From Pseudomonadota bacterium (GTDB lineage: Bacteria; Pseudomonadota; Gammaproteobacteria; Pseudomonadales; Azotimanducaceae), in NCBI GenBank assembly GCA_027622495.1, contig JAQBYL010000109.1:1-10806 (forward strand): a stretch of DNA of 10,806 nt, given 5' to 3'. The notes beneath the pieces were generated by a model that was given only the letters and a program-made list of their open reading frames with translations, had not been told where the DNA came from and did no database searches. Position 1 is the first letter of the stretch. Every line of letters begins with the position of its first letter. Positions 1 to 6,504 of this stretch are shown here, in pieces. The position numbers and the translations under genes are program-made.

Positions 1-543
1 GCCCACGTAAACAAATATGGTCCCATGGCACTCATCCACTTTGATGCACACACCGACACTTACGGCGAGGGGGGCGAACTCGATCACGGTACGATGTTCC
101 TGACTGCCTTGAATGAAGGCCTGCTGCTGCCGGAACACTCAATTCAGATCGGCATAAGGACTGCATACGATCAACCCACGCACCCGTTTGAGGTGCTGGA
201 CGCCGGCTGGGTCAATGAGCACAGCGCGGCCGAATGCATCTCACGGATCTGCCAGCGAGTGGGCGAGGCGAATGCGTATCTGACATTCGACATAGACGCG
301 CTCGATCCAGCTCATGCGCCAGGAACCGGCACTCCCGTGGTGGGTGGTCTGAGTACCGATCGAGCACTGCAGATTGTTCGCGGTCTTACCGACCTGAATA
401 TTCAGGGGTTTGATCTGGTCGAGGTGGCGCCTGCGTATGACCACGCTGAACTTGCCAGTCTGGCAGGCGCAACTCTGGCCCTGGAATTTCTCTATATATT
501 GGCGGCCCGACTGCGCAAGGCTTCAGGCCGAAGTCAGGACTAA
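1..543 (+). CDS. speB: Agmatinase, arginase/ureohydrolase family, C-terminal part (5' end outside window)
   Basis: Hydrolyses agmatine to putrescine and urea in the cytoplasm, using a dinuclear Mn2+ centre. The frame is open from base 1. The ATG at base 25 is internal, because conserved family residues (Gly-Pro before the Ala-Leu-Ile-His-Phe strand) precede it. Metal-ligand motifs are visible: Asp-Ala-His-Thr-Asp at fragment residues 15-19 (counted from base 1), and Phe-Asp-Ile-Asp-Ala-Leu-Asp-Pro around residues 96-103, followed by the Ala-Pro-Gly-Thr-Gly-Thr-Pro signature. The Glu-Val-Ala-Pro-Ala-Tyr-Asp segment near residue 140 is also typical. About 180 residues are present; full-length agmatinases have about 300-320, so roughly 120-140 N-terminal residues lie upstream, including the first His ligand. 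The stop is 42 bp before speA, whose product makes agmatine, so an operon is likely. Arginase, guanidinobutyrase or proclavaminate amidinohydrolase would share these motifs; the neighbour favours agmatinase. Confidence 0.9.
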   Translation, partial: AHVNKYGPMALIHFDAHTDTYGEGGELDHGTMFLTALNEGLLLPEHSIQIGIRTAYDQPTHPFEVLDAGWVNEHSAAECISRICQRVGEANAYLTFDIDALDPAHAPGTGTPVVGGLSTDRALQIVRGLTDLNIQGFDLVEVAPAYDHAELASLAGATLALEFLYILAARLRKASGRSQD

Positions 544-585
544 CCAATCAATAAACAATCAGATAACAGGAGCACAGCTGATCCA

Positions 586-2499
586 ATGACCAACTGGACA
601 ACCGACGATGCTGAAGAACTCTATCGCATCCCCTACTGGAGCGATGGCTATTTCGGCGCCGGCGCAGACGGTCAACTGCTCGCCCTGCCGGACGTCGGCA
701 ACCGTGAAGCACCCATCGCCCTGCAGAGTGTTGTCGATGAACTGCGCGAACAGAACGTACAGTTCCCGGTGGTCATGCGCTTTCACGATATTCTCAAAAA
801 CCGGGTTCGCCAACTCAATGAAACGTTCGCAGCCGCAATTGCCGACGCCGACTATCAATCGCTCTATCGCGGTGTGTATCCGATCAAAGTCAACCAGATG
901 CGCGAAGTCGTTGACGAAATAGTCGACGCCGGCCGGGCATACCACTACGGGCTGGAAGCAGGATCAAAACCGGAACTCATGGCTGTGCTCACCTATGACA
1001 CGTCAGAAGAAGCGCTGATCGTCTGCAATGGTTACAAAGACGAGGATTACATGCGCCTCGCCCTACTCGGCCGCAAACTCGGTCGCAACGTGATCGTAGT
1101 CATCGAGGAATTTAACGAAATCGCTACATTGTTGCGCCTGGCTCACGAGATGGACGTGCAACCGATGATCGGGTTGCGGGTCAAGATGCGGGTCAAAACA
1201 GAAGGCCGCTGGAGCGAGTCAAGCGGCGAACGGGCCAAGTTCGGCCTGACTATCTCGGGTATTCTGAAAGCCGTTGAACTGATCAAAGCGCAAGGTTACG
1301 CAGACGCTATCCGTCTGCTGCATTTTCACATCGGCAGTCAGCTCTCTGACATCCGCTATGTCAGACAGGCAGTACAGGAAGCAACCCGCGTCTACGCCCG
1401 GCTGGTCAAACGCGGGGTTCCGCTTGCTTATCTGGATATTGGCGGTGGGCTGGCGGTGGACTACGACGGTACGCGATCCAGAAGTCACTCGTCCATGAAC
1501 TACACCATGGCCGATTACGCCGCGGCCGTGGTTGGTGAAGTCAAACAGATCTGCGACGTGGAAAATGTTGCCCATCCGACCCTGGTCAGCGAAAGCGGAC
1601 GTGCCATCACTGCTCACCACTCCTGTGTTGTGATGCAGGTGATGGGTGAAATCTCCAACAATGCCAATCCAGTGGCTACCGGTCCGGTTGAGGACGAAGA
1701 CATACTCGTCACCAACATGCACGATCTGCTGACGAACCTGGATGACACAAAAAATTACCAGGACGTTTACAACGAGGCGACCTGGCTGTTTGACGACATC
1801 CTCCACGCCTTCAAACTGGGTGTGCTGCGTCTCGAAGAACTGGCCCGCTCAGAAACCCTTTACTGGCAGCTGTTGAGTGCTATTTCCCATGGTCTGGACG
1901 ATGCCGATTTCGTCTCGGAAGATCTGCGCAAGATGCAGACATCGCTGAAATCACAGTACCTCTGCAACTTTTCGCTTTTTCAGTCGGCCGCTGACATCTG
2001 GGCCATCGACCAGGTGTTGCCGGTCGTTCCTCTTACCCGTTTAAACGAAGAACCGACCCGTCACGTTACCCTTGCAGACATAACCTGTGACAGCGACGGG
2101 CGGATCAATCAGTTTGTTGGTCCTTACGGCACGTCTGCAACCCTGCCGTTGCATAACCTGGTTGCAGAACAGAGTTACTACATCGGTCTGTTTCTGACCG
2201 GCGCCTACCAGGATGTGATGGGCGATACGCACAACCTGTTTGGCCGATTAAACGAAGTGCATGTGTTCTGCGACACCAAAGATCCTACCGGTTTCTTCAT
2301 AGAAGAATTCGTGCCTGGTTCATCGGCAGGTCAGGTGCTGCAGGTCATGCAGTACAACCAGCCGGCCATGGCGCAGCAGGTCAAGGCCATAATTGACCGC
2401 GCAGTGGCTTCTGAGAAGCTCAATTCACGCGAAGGGGTAAAACTCGTCGACTTCTACGAGAAGTGCCTTACCAGCTACACTTATCTCTGCCATCCATAA
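586..2499 (+). CDS. speA: Biosynthetic arginine decarboxylase, PLP-dependent
   Basis: Converts arginine to agmatine and CO2, the first step of the agmatine route to putrescine. The 637-residue length matches the SpeA family (about 630-660). It is a fold III (alanine racemase-like barrel) PLP enzyme. The PLP lysine is K101 in Tyr-Pro-Ile-Lys-Val-Asn-Gln. The phosphate and substrate motifs are His-Ile-Gly-Ser-Gln (about 248-252), Leu-Asp-Ile-Gly-Gly-Gly (283-288) and Ser-Glu-Ser-Gly-Arg (335-339). The C-terminal beta-barrel domain carries the conserved cysteine C501 in Asp-Ile-Thr-Cys-Asp-Ser-Asp-Gly. The ATG at 586 fits the usual SpeA N-terminus (Trp, then Ile-Pro-x-Trp-x-Asp-Gly-Tyr-Phe). A Shine-Dalgarno-like AGGAG lies at 568-572, with a rather long 13-nt spacer. 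The gene appears intact. It follows agmatinase by 42 bp, an order opposite to E. coli speA-speB. Confidence 0.97.
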   Translation: MTNWTTDDAEELYRIPYWSDGYFGAGADGQLLALPDVGNREAPIALQSVVDELREQNVQFPVVMRFHDILKNRVRQLNETFAAAIADADYQSLYRGVYPIKVNQMREVVDEIVDAGRAYHYGLEAGSKPELMAVLTYDTSEEALIVCNGYKDEDYMRLALLGRKLGRNVIVVIEEFNEIATLLRLAHEMDVQPMIGLRVKMRVKTEGRWSESSGERAKFGLTISGILKAVELIKAQGYADAIRLLHFHIGSQLSDIRYVRQAVQEATRVYARLVKRGVPLAYLDIGGGLAVDYDGTRSRSHSSMNYTMADYAAAVVGEVKQICDVENVAHPTLVSESGRAITAHHSCVVMQVMGEISNNANPVATGPVEDEDILVTNMHDLLTNLDDTKNYQDVYNEATWLFDDILHAFKLGVLRLEELARSETLYWQLLSAISHGLDDADFVSEDLRKMQTSLKSQYLCNFSLFQSAADIWAIDQVLPVVPLTRLNEEPTRHVTLADITCDSDGRINQFVGPYGTSATLPLHNLVAEQSYYIGLFLTGAYQDVMGDTHNLFGRLNEVHVFCDTKDPTGFFIEEFVPGSSAGQVLQVMQYNQPAMAQQVKAIIDRAVASEKLNSREGVKLVDFYEKCLTSYTYLCHP

Positions 2500-2501
2500 A
2501 A

Positions 2502-2594
2502 TTGGAAGCGATAGGCATCAATTCTCTCTTGCCCGCTCTGGTGACGGTCGTCATGGGGGGGCTGGCTGCATTCATACTTACTCTGCTTTCGTAA
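2502..2594 (+). other. Possible small hydrophobic reading frame (30 codons, TTG start) between speA and the aminotransferase
   Basis: A TTG-initiated frame of 30 codons fills most of the 106-bp gap between speA and the aminotransferase gene and stops just before the latter's ribosome-binding site (GAGGT at 2596-2600). From about residue 9 onward the predicted peptide is a continuous hydrophobic run (Leu-Leu-Pro-Ala-Leu-Val-Thr-Val-Val-Met, then Gly-Gly-Leu-Ala-Ala-Phe-Ile-Leu), long enough for one membrane helix. No clear Shine-Dalgarno sequence precedes the TTG. In-frame GTG (2541) and ATG (2553) are alternatives. It could be a membrane microprotein, a leader peptide coupled to the next gene, the C-terminal remnant of a deleted membrane protein, or chance. 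Confidence 0.25.
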
Positions 2595-2605
2595 CGAGGT
2601 TAAAC

Positions 2606-3979
2606 ATGACGTCAACCGAAGATCAGCCGGACTGGAAGGAGCTCGACAAAAACCACTACCTGTTCACAGATCACAAGGATCTGCACACAAAGCGTGCCCG
2701 TATCATTACCCGTGCAGATGGCGTGTATATCTACGACGACCAGGACAACCAGATCCTCGATGGCATGTCTGGCCTGTGGTGTGTGAACGTGGGCTACGGA
2801 CGTGAAGAGTTGGTTGACGCAGCAAGCAAGCAGATGCGCAAACTGCCCTACTACAACAGTTTTTTCCAGTGTTCCCATCCACCCGCCATCGAACTCGCGG
2901 CCCTGCTGCAGGAGGTTAGTCCGCCGCAGTTCAACAGGGTGTTTTTTGCCGGTTCAGGTTCTGAGTCCAACGACACCGTGGTGCGGATGGTGCGACGCTA
3001 CTGGGATCTGCGGGGTATGCCTGAACGGCAGACGATCATCAGCCGCCACAATGCTTATCACGGGTCCACCGTCGCAGCGGCAAGCTTGAGTGGCATGGCG
3101 GCGGCGCACAAACAAGGTGGTTTGCCGATACCGGGTATTGTGCACGTTGACCAACCCTACTGGTTTGGCAGCGACCGGACGCTCACACCCAACGAGTTAG
3201 GGCTTGCGGCAGCGCGGTCGCTCGAAGACAAGATCAAGGAACTCGGCGCAGACAAGGTCGCCGCTTTCATCGGGGAACCGATTCAAGGCGCAGGGGGCGT
3301 GATCATCCCTCCCGACAGCTATTGGCCCGAGATACAGCGCATCTGTGATACCTACGACATTCTGCTGGTATCTGATGAAGTGATTACCGGCTTCGGTCGC
3401 CTGGGCGAGTGGTTTGGCGCAGAGTACTACGGCACGCGGCCGGATCTGATGTCTTTCGCCAAAGGGGTCACATCAGGTTATCTGCCCCTCGGCGGCGTCA
3501 TGGTGAGCGACAGGGTTGCTGACGTGCTGATCGACAAGGGCGGGGAATTTGCCCACGGCTACACCTACTCTGGTCATCCTTCCACCTGTGCCGTCGCCAT
3601 CGCCAACATCAGGATGATTCAGCGCGAAAATCTGATTCCGCGGATCAAAAACGACATTGGTCCCTACCTTCAGAAAGCCTTCCATACGCTCGCAGACCAT
3701 CCCATCGTTGGCGAAACACGCATGGTCGGCTTGATGGGCGCACTCGAGCTTGTGAAGAACAAAGATACGATGCAACGCTTTGGCGAGGACCAGGGTGCCG
3801 GCACAGTTTGCCGCGACATTCTCACCAACAACGGCCTGGTCATGCGCGCGGTAGGTGACACCATGATCACCGCCCCACCATTTGTGCTGCGCCATTCGCA
3901 AGCCGATGAGCTGGTCGAAAAAGCCAGACGCTGCCTTGATCTCACTCAAAAAGCGCTTCTTCCGGCACGCGGTCGGTAA
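2606..3979 (+). CDS. spuC: Class III aminotransferase, probable putrescine-pyruvate aminotransferase
   Basis: Likely transfers the amino group of putrescine (or a related polyamine or omega-amino compound) to pyruvate, giving 4-aminobutanal and alanine. The 457-residue protein follows Pseudomonas SpuC throughout: Gly-Leu-Trp-Cys-Val-Asn-Val-Gly-Tyr-Gly at 56-65, the PLP-phosphate motif Gly-Ser-Gly-Ser-Glu-Ser-Asn-Asp at 116-123, Tyr-His-Gly-Ser-Thr at 151-155, the cofactor Asp D257 in Ser-Asp-Glu-Val, and the Schiff-base lysine K286 in Phe-Ala-Lys-Gly-Val-Thr-Ser-Gly-Tyr. The C-terminal Arg-Ala-Val-Gly-Asp-Thr-Met segment is conserved too. The ribosome-binding site GAGGT is at 2596-2600, five bases before the ATG. 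Standing directly after agmatinase and arginine decarboxylase, it would consume the putrescine they make. Class III enzymes are promiscuous, so beta-alanine- or other omega-amino acid:pyruvate transaminase activity cannot be excluded. Confidence 0.88.
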   Translation: MTSTEDQPDWKELDKNHYLFTDHKDLHTKRARIITRADGVYIYDDQDNQILDGMSGLWCVNVGYGREELVDAASKQMRKLPYYNSFFQCSHPPAIELAALLQEVSPPQFNRVFFAGSGSESNDTVVRMVRRYWDLRGMPERQTIISRHNAYHGSTVAAASLSGMAAAHKQGGLPIPGIVHVDQPYWFGSDRTLTPNELGLAAARSLEDKIKELGADKVAAFIGEPIQGAGGVIIPPDSYWPEIQRICDTYDILLVSDEVITGFGRLGEWFGAEYYGTRPDLMSFAKGVTSGYLPLGGVMVSDRVADVLIDKGGEFAHGYTYSGHPSTCAVAIANIRMIQRENLIPRIKNDIGPYLQKAFHTLADHPIVGETRMVGLMGALELVKNKDTMQRFGEDQGAGTVCRDILTNNGLVMRAVGDTMITAPPFVLRHSQADELVEKARRCLDLTQKALLPARGR

Positions 3980-3990
3980 AGAGTATGCTC

Positions 3991-4013
3991 TGTGGTCCTT
4001 TAAAAGGACCACA
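3991..4013. repeat. Perfect 11-bp inverted repeat (operator or hairpin candidate) before the GST gene
   Basis: Left arm TGTGGTCCTTT (3991-4001), one central base, right arm AAAGGACCACA (4003-4013): a perfect 23-bp palindrome. It lies between the aminotransferase stop (3979) and the GST ribosome-binding site (4016-4020). No T-tract follows, so an intrinsic terminator is unlikely. It may be a dimeric repressor operator, or an RNA stem (GTGGTCC/GGACCAC with an A/U loop) that insulates or controls GST translation. Confidence 0.6.
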
Positions 4014-4026
4014 TCAGGGAAGAACC

Positions 4027-4677
4027 ATGATCAAACTCTACGGCGTACCACTGTCACCCTTTGCCCGCAAAGCGCTGCTGATACTGGATTACAAAGAACT
4101 CGAGTACGAAAATCCACCGACATTCCCTGGCGACGAATCCCCGGAATTTCGCGCCATCAGCCCATTGGGGAAGATACCGGTTCTCGAACACGATGGGTTC
4201 ACCGTGCCAGACACCAGTGTCATCGCGCGCTATCTTGATCGCATTGCGCCCGACAAGCCCCTCTACCCGACCGACCCAAAGCTCGAAGCGCAGGCCGGCT
4301 GGCTCGAAGAGTATGCCGACTCAAAACTGATCGACACCTGCGCGGTCCTGTTCCGCGAGCGTCTGCTCAACCCGAAGATGTTCAACCAGCCAACCGACGA
4401 AACAGTGGTTCAGAACATTCTCGACAACAAAATGCCTGAGTGTCTTGCCTACCTCGAAACGGTAGTACCAGAGTCTGGCTATCTGGTCGGCGACAGTTTG
4501 AGTATTGCCGACATCGCTATCACCACCTGTTTCATTCAGGCCAGATACGGAGATTTTGAAGTGGACGGTGCCAAGGCACCCAAACTGCGTAACTATCTGG
4601 ATCGGGCCTTTGCAGCACCGCTGGTAGTCAAACGGTTAGCGGCGGAGAAAACCGCCATGCCGCCGGGCCTTCTGTAA
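4027..4677 (+). CDS. Glutathione S-transferase family protein
   Basis: A 216-residue cytosolic GST-fold protein, probably conjugating glutathione to electrophiles or acting as a glutathione-dependent isomerase or reductase. The N-terminal thioredoxin-like domain (about 1-75) has the candidate catalytic serine in Leu-Ser-Pro-Phe-Ala-Arg-Lys (S10), the cis-proline segment Lys-Ile-Pro-Val-Leu (49-53), and the glutathione-contacting Asp-Thr-Ser (62-64). The all-helical C-terminal domain contains the N-cap motif Ser-Ile-Ala-Asp-Ile-Ala (159-164). The start at 4027 is chosen over the upstream ATG at 3985 because AGGGA (4016-4020) sits six bases before it, the protein then begins with the usual Met-Ile-Lys-Leu-Tyr-Gly strand, and the 3985 start would put the palindrome inside the coding region. 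The substrate is unknown. A remnant of a related GST lies about 0.8 kb downstream on the other strand. Confidence 0.9.
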   Translation: MIKLYGVPLSPFARKALLILDYKELEYENPPTFPGDESPEFRAISPLGKIPVLEHDGFTVPDTSVIARYLDRIAPDKPLYPTDPKLEAQAGWLEEYADSKLIDTCAVLFRERLLNPKMFNQPTDETVVQNILDNKMPECLAYLETVVPESGYLVGDSLSIADIAITTCFIQARYGDFEVDGAKAPKLRNYLDRAFAAPLVVKRLAAEKTAMPPGLL

Positions 4678-4690
4678 CGGGCGACACGCA

Positions 4691-5526
4691 TCAGGGGTGG
4701 GTGAGCAGTCGATCAAACACCCCACCGAGTTCTGCCGTACTGCGCAACCTCGCGTAGATATGGCCATCTGGCCTAACCACAAGAATCTGGTCTGTGGTGA
4801 AGAGGCTGTAAAAACAGTTCCTCACCTTCTGCGGTGAAAGTAAGAACCAGAAAACGGTCATGGTGCAGCAGATCAAGCGTCGAGATTTTCTGCCCCTGAC
4901 GATCGAGCCAGGCATGAGGCAGGCGACATCCGGGGGTAGTTGACGGCACGTATACAGAAACCGGATCAGGCGACACAGGCGGAAGGCCGTCAGACAGGAT
5001 CGCAGGTGATTCGTAACAGAACCCGAGATCGAGGCCTGTCATATTGAAGTGTTCCGCCTGCTGATCGATGGCCTGTTGGACTTGTGCAATCCGTTCCGGA
5101 TCAGCCAGCACCGTTTCGAGATCAGCCATGCTGGTCAGACCATCTGCGTCCACATCAAGAACTCGAGCCACCTGCGACATTTTTCGAGCAGAGATTGCAG
5201 ATGGGGGTTGGTGTCTGGGCGAACATGCGCGCGTTTCCGGCACGGTCGCTTGCCAGCGAGTAAACACCAAGATCGCGACCAAGTAACCGATCGACCCAAC
5301 GGATGTTCAGCGTATCGGTGGGGTTGGTCCCGGCAGCCCTGATCACTTTGTGATCGATCCCGAGTGATCGGCAGATTTCCAGTGTTCGACTCGAAATCAC
5401 ATGCGCCTGCGGGGCGTTGTGCAGACCTTCGCGTCGCTCAAGCACCACACATCTGATCCCCAGTTGTTCGAGCAACAGGGCCATCACCAGCCCAACCGGC
5501 CCGGCACCTACGATCAGAACCGGTAT
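4691..5526 (-). pseudogene. Broken FAD-dependent aromatic monooxygenase (TfdB/PheA family), middle deleted and frameshifted
   Basis: Three fragments in different frames align in order with one FAD aromatic hydroxylase. The N-terminal part (5526 to about 5192) has the Rossmann motif Gly-Ala-Gly-Pro-Val-Gly, the Glu-Arg-Arg FAD-binding end of strand 2, Ala-His-Val-Ile-Ser-Ser-Arg-Thr-Leu-Glu, and ends near Pro-Thr-Pro-Ile-Cys-Asn-Leu. The sequence then jumps, in another frame, to the C-terminal region (about 5192 to 4830: Val-Leu-Ala-Asp-Pro-Glu, Gln-Ala-Glu-His-Phe-Asn, Leu-Gly-Phe-Cys-Tyr-Glu, Pro-His-Ala-Trp-Leu-Asp, Ser-Thr-Leu-Asp-Leu). A third frame gives the end (about 4815-4691, with Val-Val-Arg-Pro-Asp-Gly-His). 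Intact family members have roughly 530-600 residues, so the whole substrate and FAD middle is missing, plus some 30 residues near the thioredoxin-like C-terminus. No functional enzyme is expected. The N-terminal end is joined to a GST remnant. Confidence 0.85.
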
Positions 5527-5678
5527 TCGCCGTAATGGACTCAACCTGGAAAAAGCCTCGTTGCCGTAAAACGGACGATCGGGTCAATCTCAAAGGGCAG
5601 ATTCTTATGGTTAAGGACCACCAGAACTTTGCGGACATAGGGTGAAAGATAACTTCCAACGATCTGTATGCTGTTCAA
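5510..5678 (-). pseudogene. N-terminal remnant of a second GST-like gene, fused to the FAD monooxygenase remnant
   Basis: Read on the minus strand from a TTG at 5678-5676, with GGGAG at 5690-5686 upstream, 35 codons give a typical GST thioredoxin-domain start: Gly-Ser-Tyr-Leu-Ser-Pro-Tyr-Val-Arg-Lys, then Leu-Pro-Phe-Glu-Ile-Asp-Pro-Ile-Val. One base then appears to be missing around 5572-5574 (CCG where CCCG would keep the frame). In the shifted frame the domain continues as Phe-Tyr-Gly-Asn-Glu-Ala-Phe, then Leu-Ser-Pro-Leu-Arg-Arg-Ile-Pro-Val-Leu-Ile. Instead of the rest of the GST, that frame runs straight into the Gly-x-Gly-x-x-Gly of the FAD monooxygenase. About 55 residues of a roughly 200-residue protein survive. 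It is related to, but clearly diverged from, the intact GST at 4027-4677. Confidence 0.8.
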
Positions 5679-5694
5679 GCATTCGCTCCCGGCA

Positions 5695-5717
5695 AGGAAG
5701 GGATAGGTTCCCTTCCT
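5695..5717 (-). terminator. Hairpin overlapping the dioxygenase stop codon (weak terminator or processing stem)
   Basis: A perfect 9-bp inverted repeat (AGGAAGGGA at 5695-5703, TCCCTTCCT at 5709-5717) with a 5-base loop. The distal arm overlaps the TAG stop of the dioxygenase gene. No clear U-tract follows on the minus strand, so it may be a weak terminator or an mRNA-stabilising stem between the dioxygenase and the GST remnant. Confidence 0.4.
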
Positions 5718-6492
5718 AGCGTCCCGTACAGACCATAACCCGATGCATGGTTCGATCGAAGGGTTGATCGCGCACTATATAGTGCTGGGTCTTTTCGTTG
5801 TCCCACATCGTGAGGGTTCCGGGTTTCCAGCACACCCGCAGTTGCAGCTCAGGAACACTGGTCTGGCGATACAGATACGCAAGCAGCAGATCGCTCTCCT
5901 CCCGCTTCAAGCCGACGATGTGAGATGTGTACAGCCGGTTTACATACAGCGACTTGGTGCCCGTATCCGGATCAATGAGGATCACTGGGTGTTCCACCGG
6001 CTCGGCATCGGGTTTGGAGTGACCCCAGGAGTTCATGGCCGTGAGCCCTTCCAGAAAACTCTGCACAGGCTCAGACAAACGGCGATACGCTGCAGTCATA
6101 TCTGCAAACAGAGTATCGCGGCCATAGGGTGGAACCTTGATTGCGTGCAGAAATGAAAACCACTGTGTGTGTTCGCGCGGTGGTCCATCGGTATGCCAGC
6201 TGTCACCCACCTGTGGTCCTGTCGGGTAATCCGGCGTGTGAATGTTCTTGACCCCCACATGTCCCGGCACATCTTCCCAGTTGGGATGATGGGCCCGTTC
6301 AGCAGTACCAAACTCTTCAGCAAAACGTAACAACCCATCGGGTGTCAGATGAGTTTGATCGTCGACCACCAGCACCTTGTACTTGACCAGACACTTTTTG
6401 AGCTCATCAATGAGCCTGGCATCGTATTGCAGGAGATCGACGCTCGATATCCTTGCGCCGAATGTCCCTGTCAGTGGTGTGGCCTTAAGCAT
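5716..6492 (-). CDS. TauD/TfdA-family Fe(II)/2-oxoglutarate-dependent dioxygenase
   Basis: A cytoplasmic non-haem iron oxygenase that couples decarboxylation of 2-oxoglutarate to hydroxylation of a substrate, often with release of a sulfonate, sulfate, aryloxy or similar group. The 258-residue protein has the iron facial triad: H100 and D102 in Trp-His-Thr-Asp-Gly, and the distal H237 in Thr-Gln-His-Tyr. R247 and R251 near the C-terminus (Phe-Asp-Arg-Thr-Met-His-Arg-Val) are the likely 2-oxoglutarate and substrate carboxylate or sulfonate contacts. It is slightly shorter than typical TauD (about 280) but has both ends and all ligands, so it looks functional. The ATG is at 6492-6490, with GGGA close upstream, 12 bp after a small upstream gene. 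The downstream remnants (GST, TfdB-type monooxygenase) suggest an original role in catabolism of an aryl or other organic compound. The substrate cannot be read from the sequence; taurine and alkylsulfate remain possible. Confidence 0.9.
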   Translation of the reverse strand: MLKATPLTGTFGARISSVDLLQYDARLIDELKKCLVKYKVLVVDDQTHLTPDGLLRFAEEFGTAERAHHPNWEDVPGHVGVKNIHTPDYPTGPQVGDSWHTDGPPREHTQWFSFLHAIKVPPYGRDTLFADMTAAYRRLSEPVQSFLEGLTAMNSWGHSKPDAEPVEHPVILIDPDTGTKSLYVNRLYTSHIVGLKREESDLLLAYLYRQTSVPELQLRVCWKPGTLTMWDNEKTQHYIVRDQPFDRTMHRVMVCTGR

Positions 6493-6504
6493 AATCCCGG
6501 TGTC

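Noticed and set aside
25..27. ATG at 25 as the agmatinase start
   Set aside because: Conserved family residues are encoded before it, the frame is open to base 1, and the enzyme would be far too short.
1219..1806. 195-codon open frame on the minus strand inside speA
   Set aside because: It is fully antisense to a well-conserved arginine decarboxylase, and its low-complexity Val/His-rich product is typical of shadow frames in GC-rich genes.
3473..4012. 179-codon open frame on the minus strand over the aminotransferase 3' end
   Set aside because: Antisense to conserved PLP-enzyme sequence, with no recognisable motif.
3985..4026. Upstream ATG (3985) as start of the GST gene
   Set aside because: It would add 14 residues encoded by the palindrome; the ATG at 4027 has a proper ribosome-binding site and gives the normal family N-terminus.
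4027..5678. Intact GST and GST remnant as a recent tandem duplication
   Set aside because: They share family motifs (Ser-Pro-x-x-Arg-Lys, Ile-Pro-Val-Leu), but the intervening sequence is too different; they are distinct GST subfamilies.
5743..6156. 137-codon plus-strand frame across the dioxygenase gene
   Set aside because: It is antisense to the dioxygenase metal-binding core and has no family resemblance.
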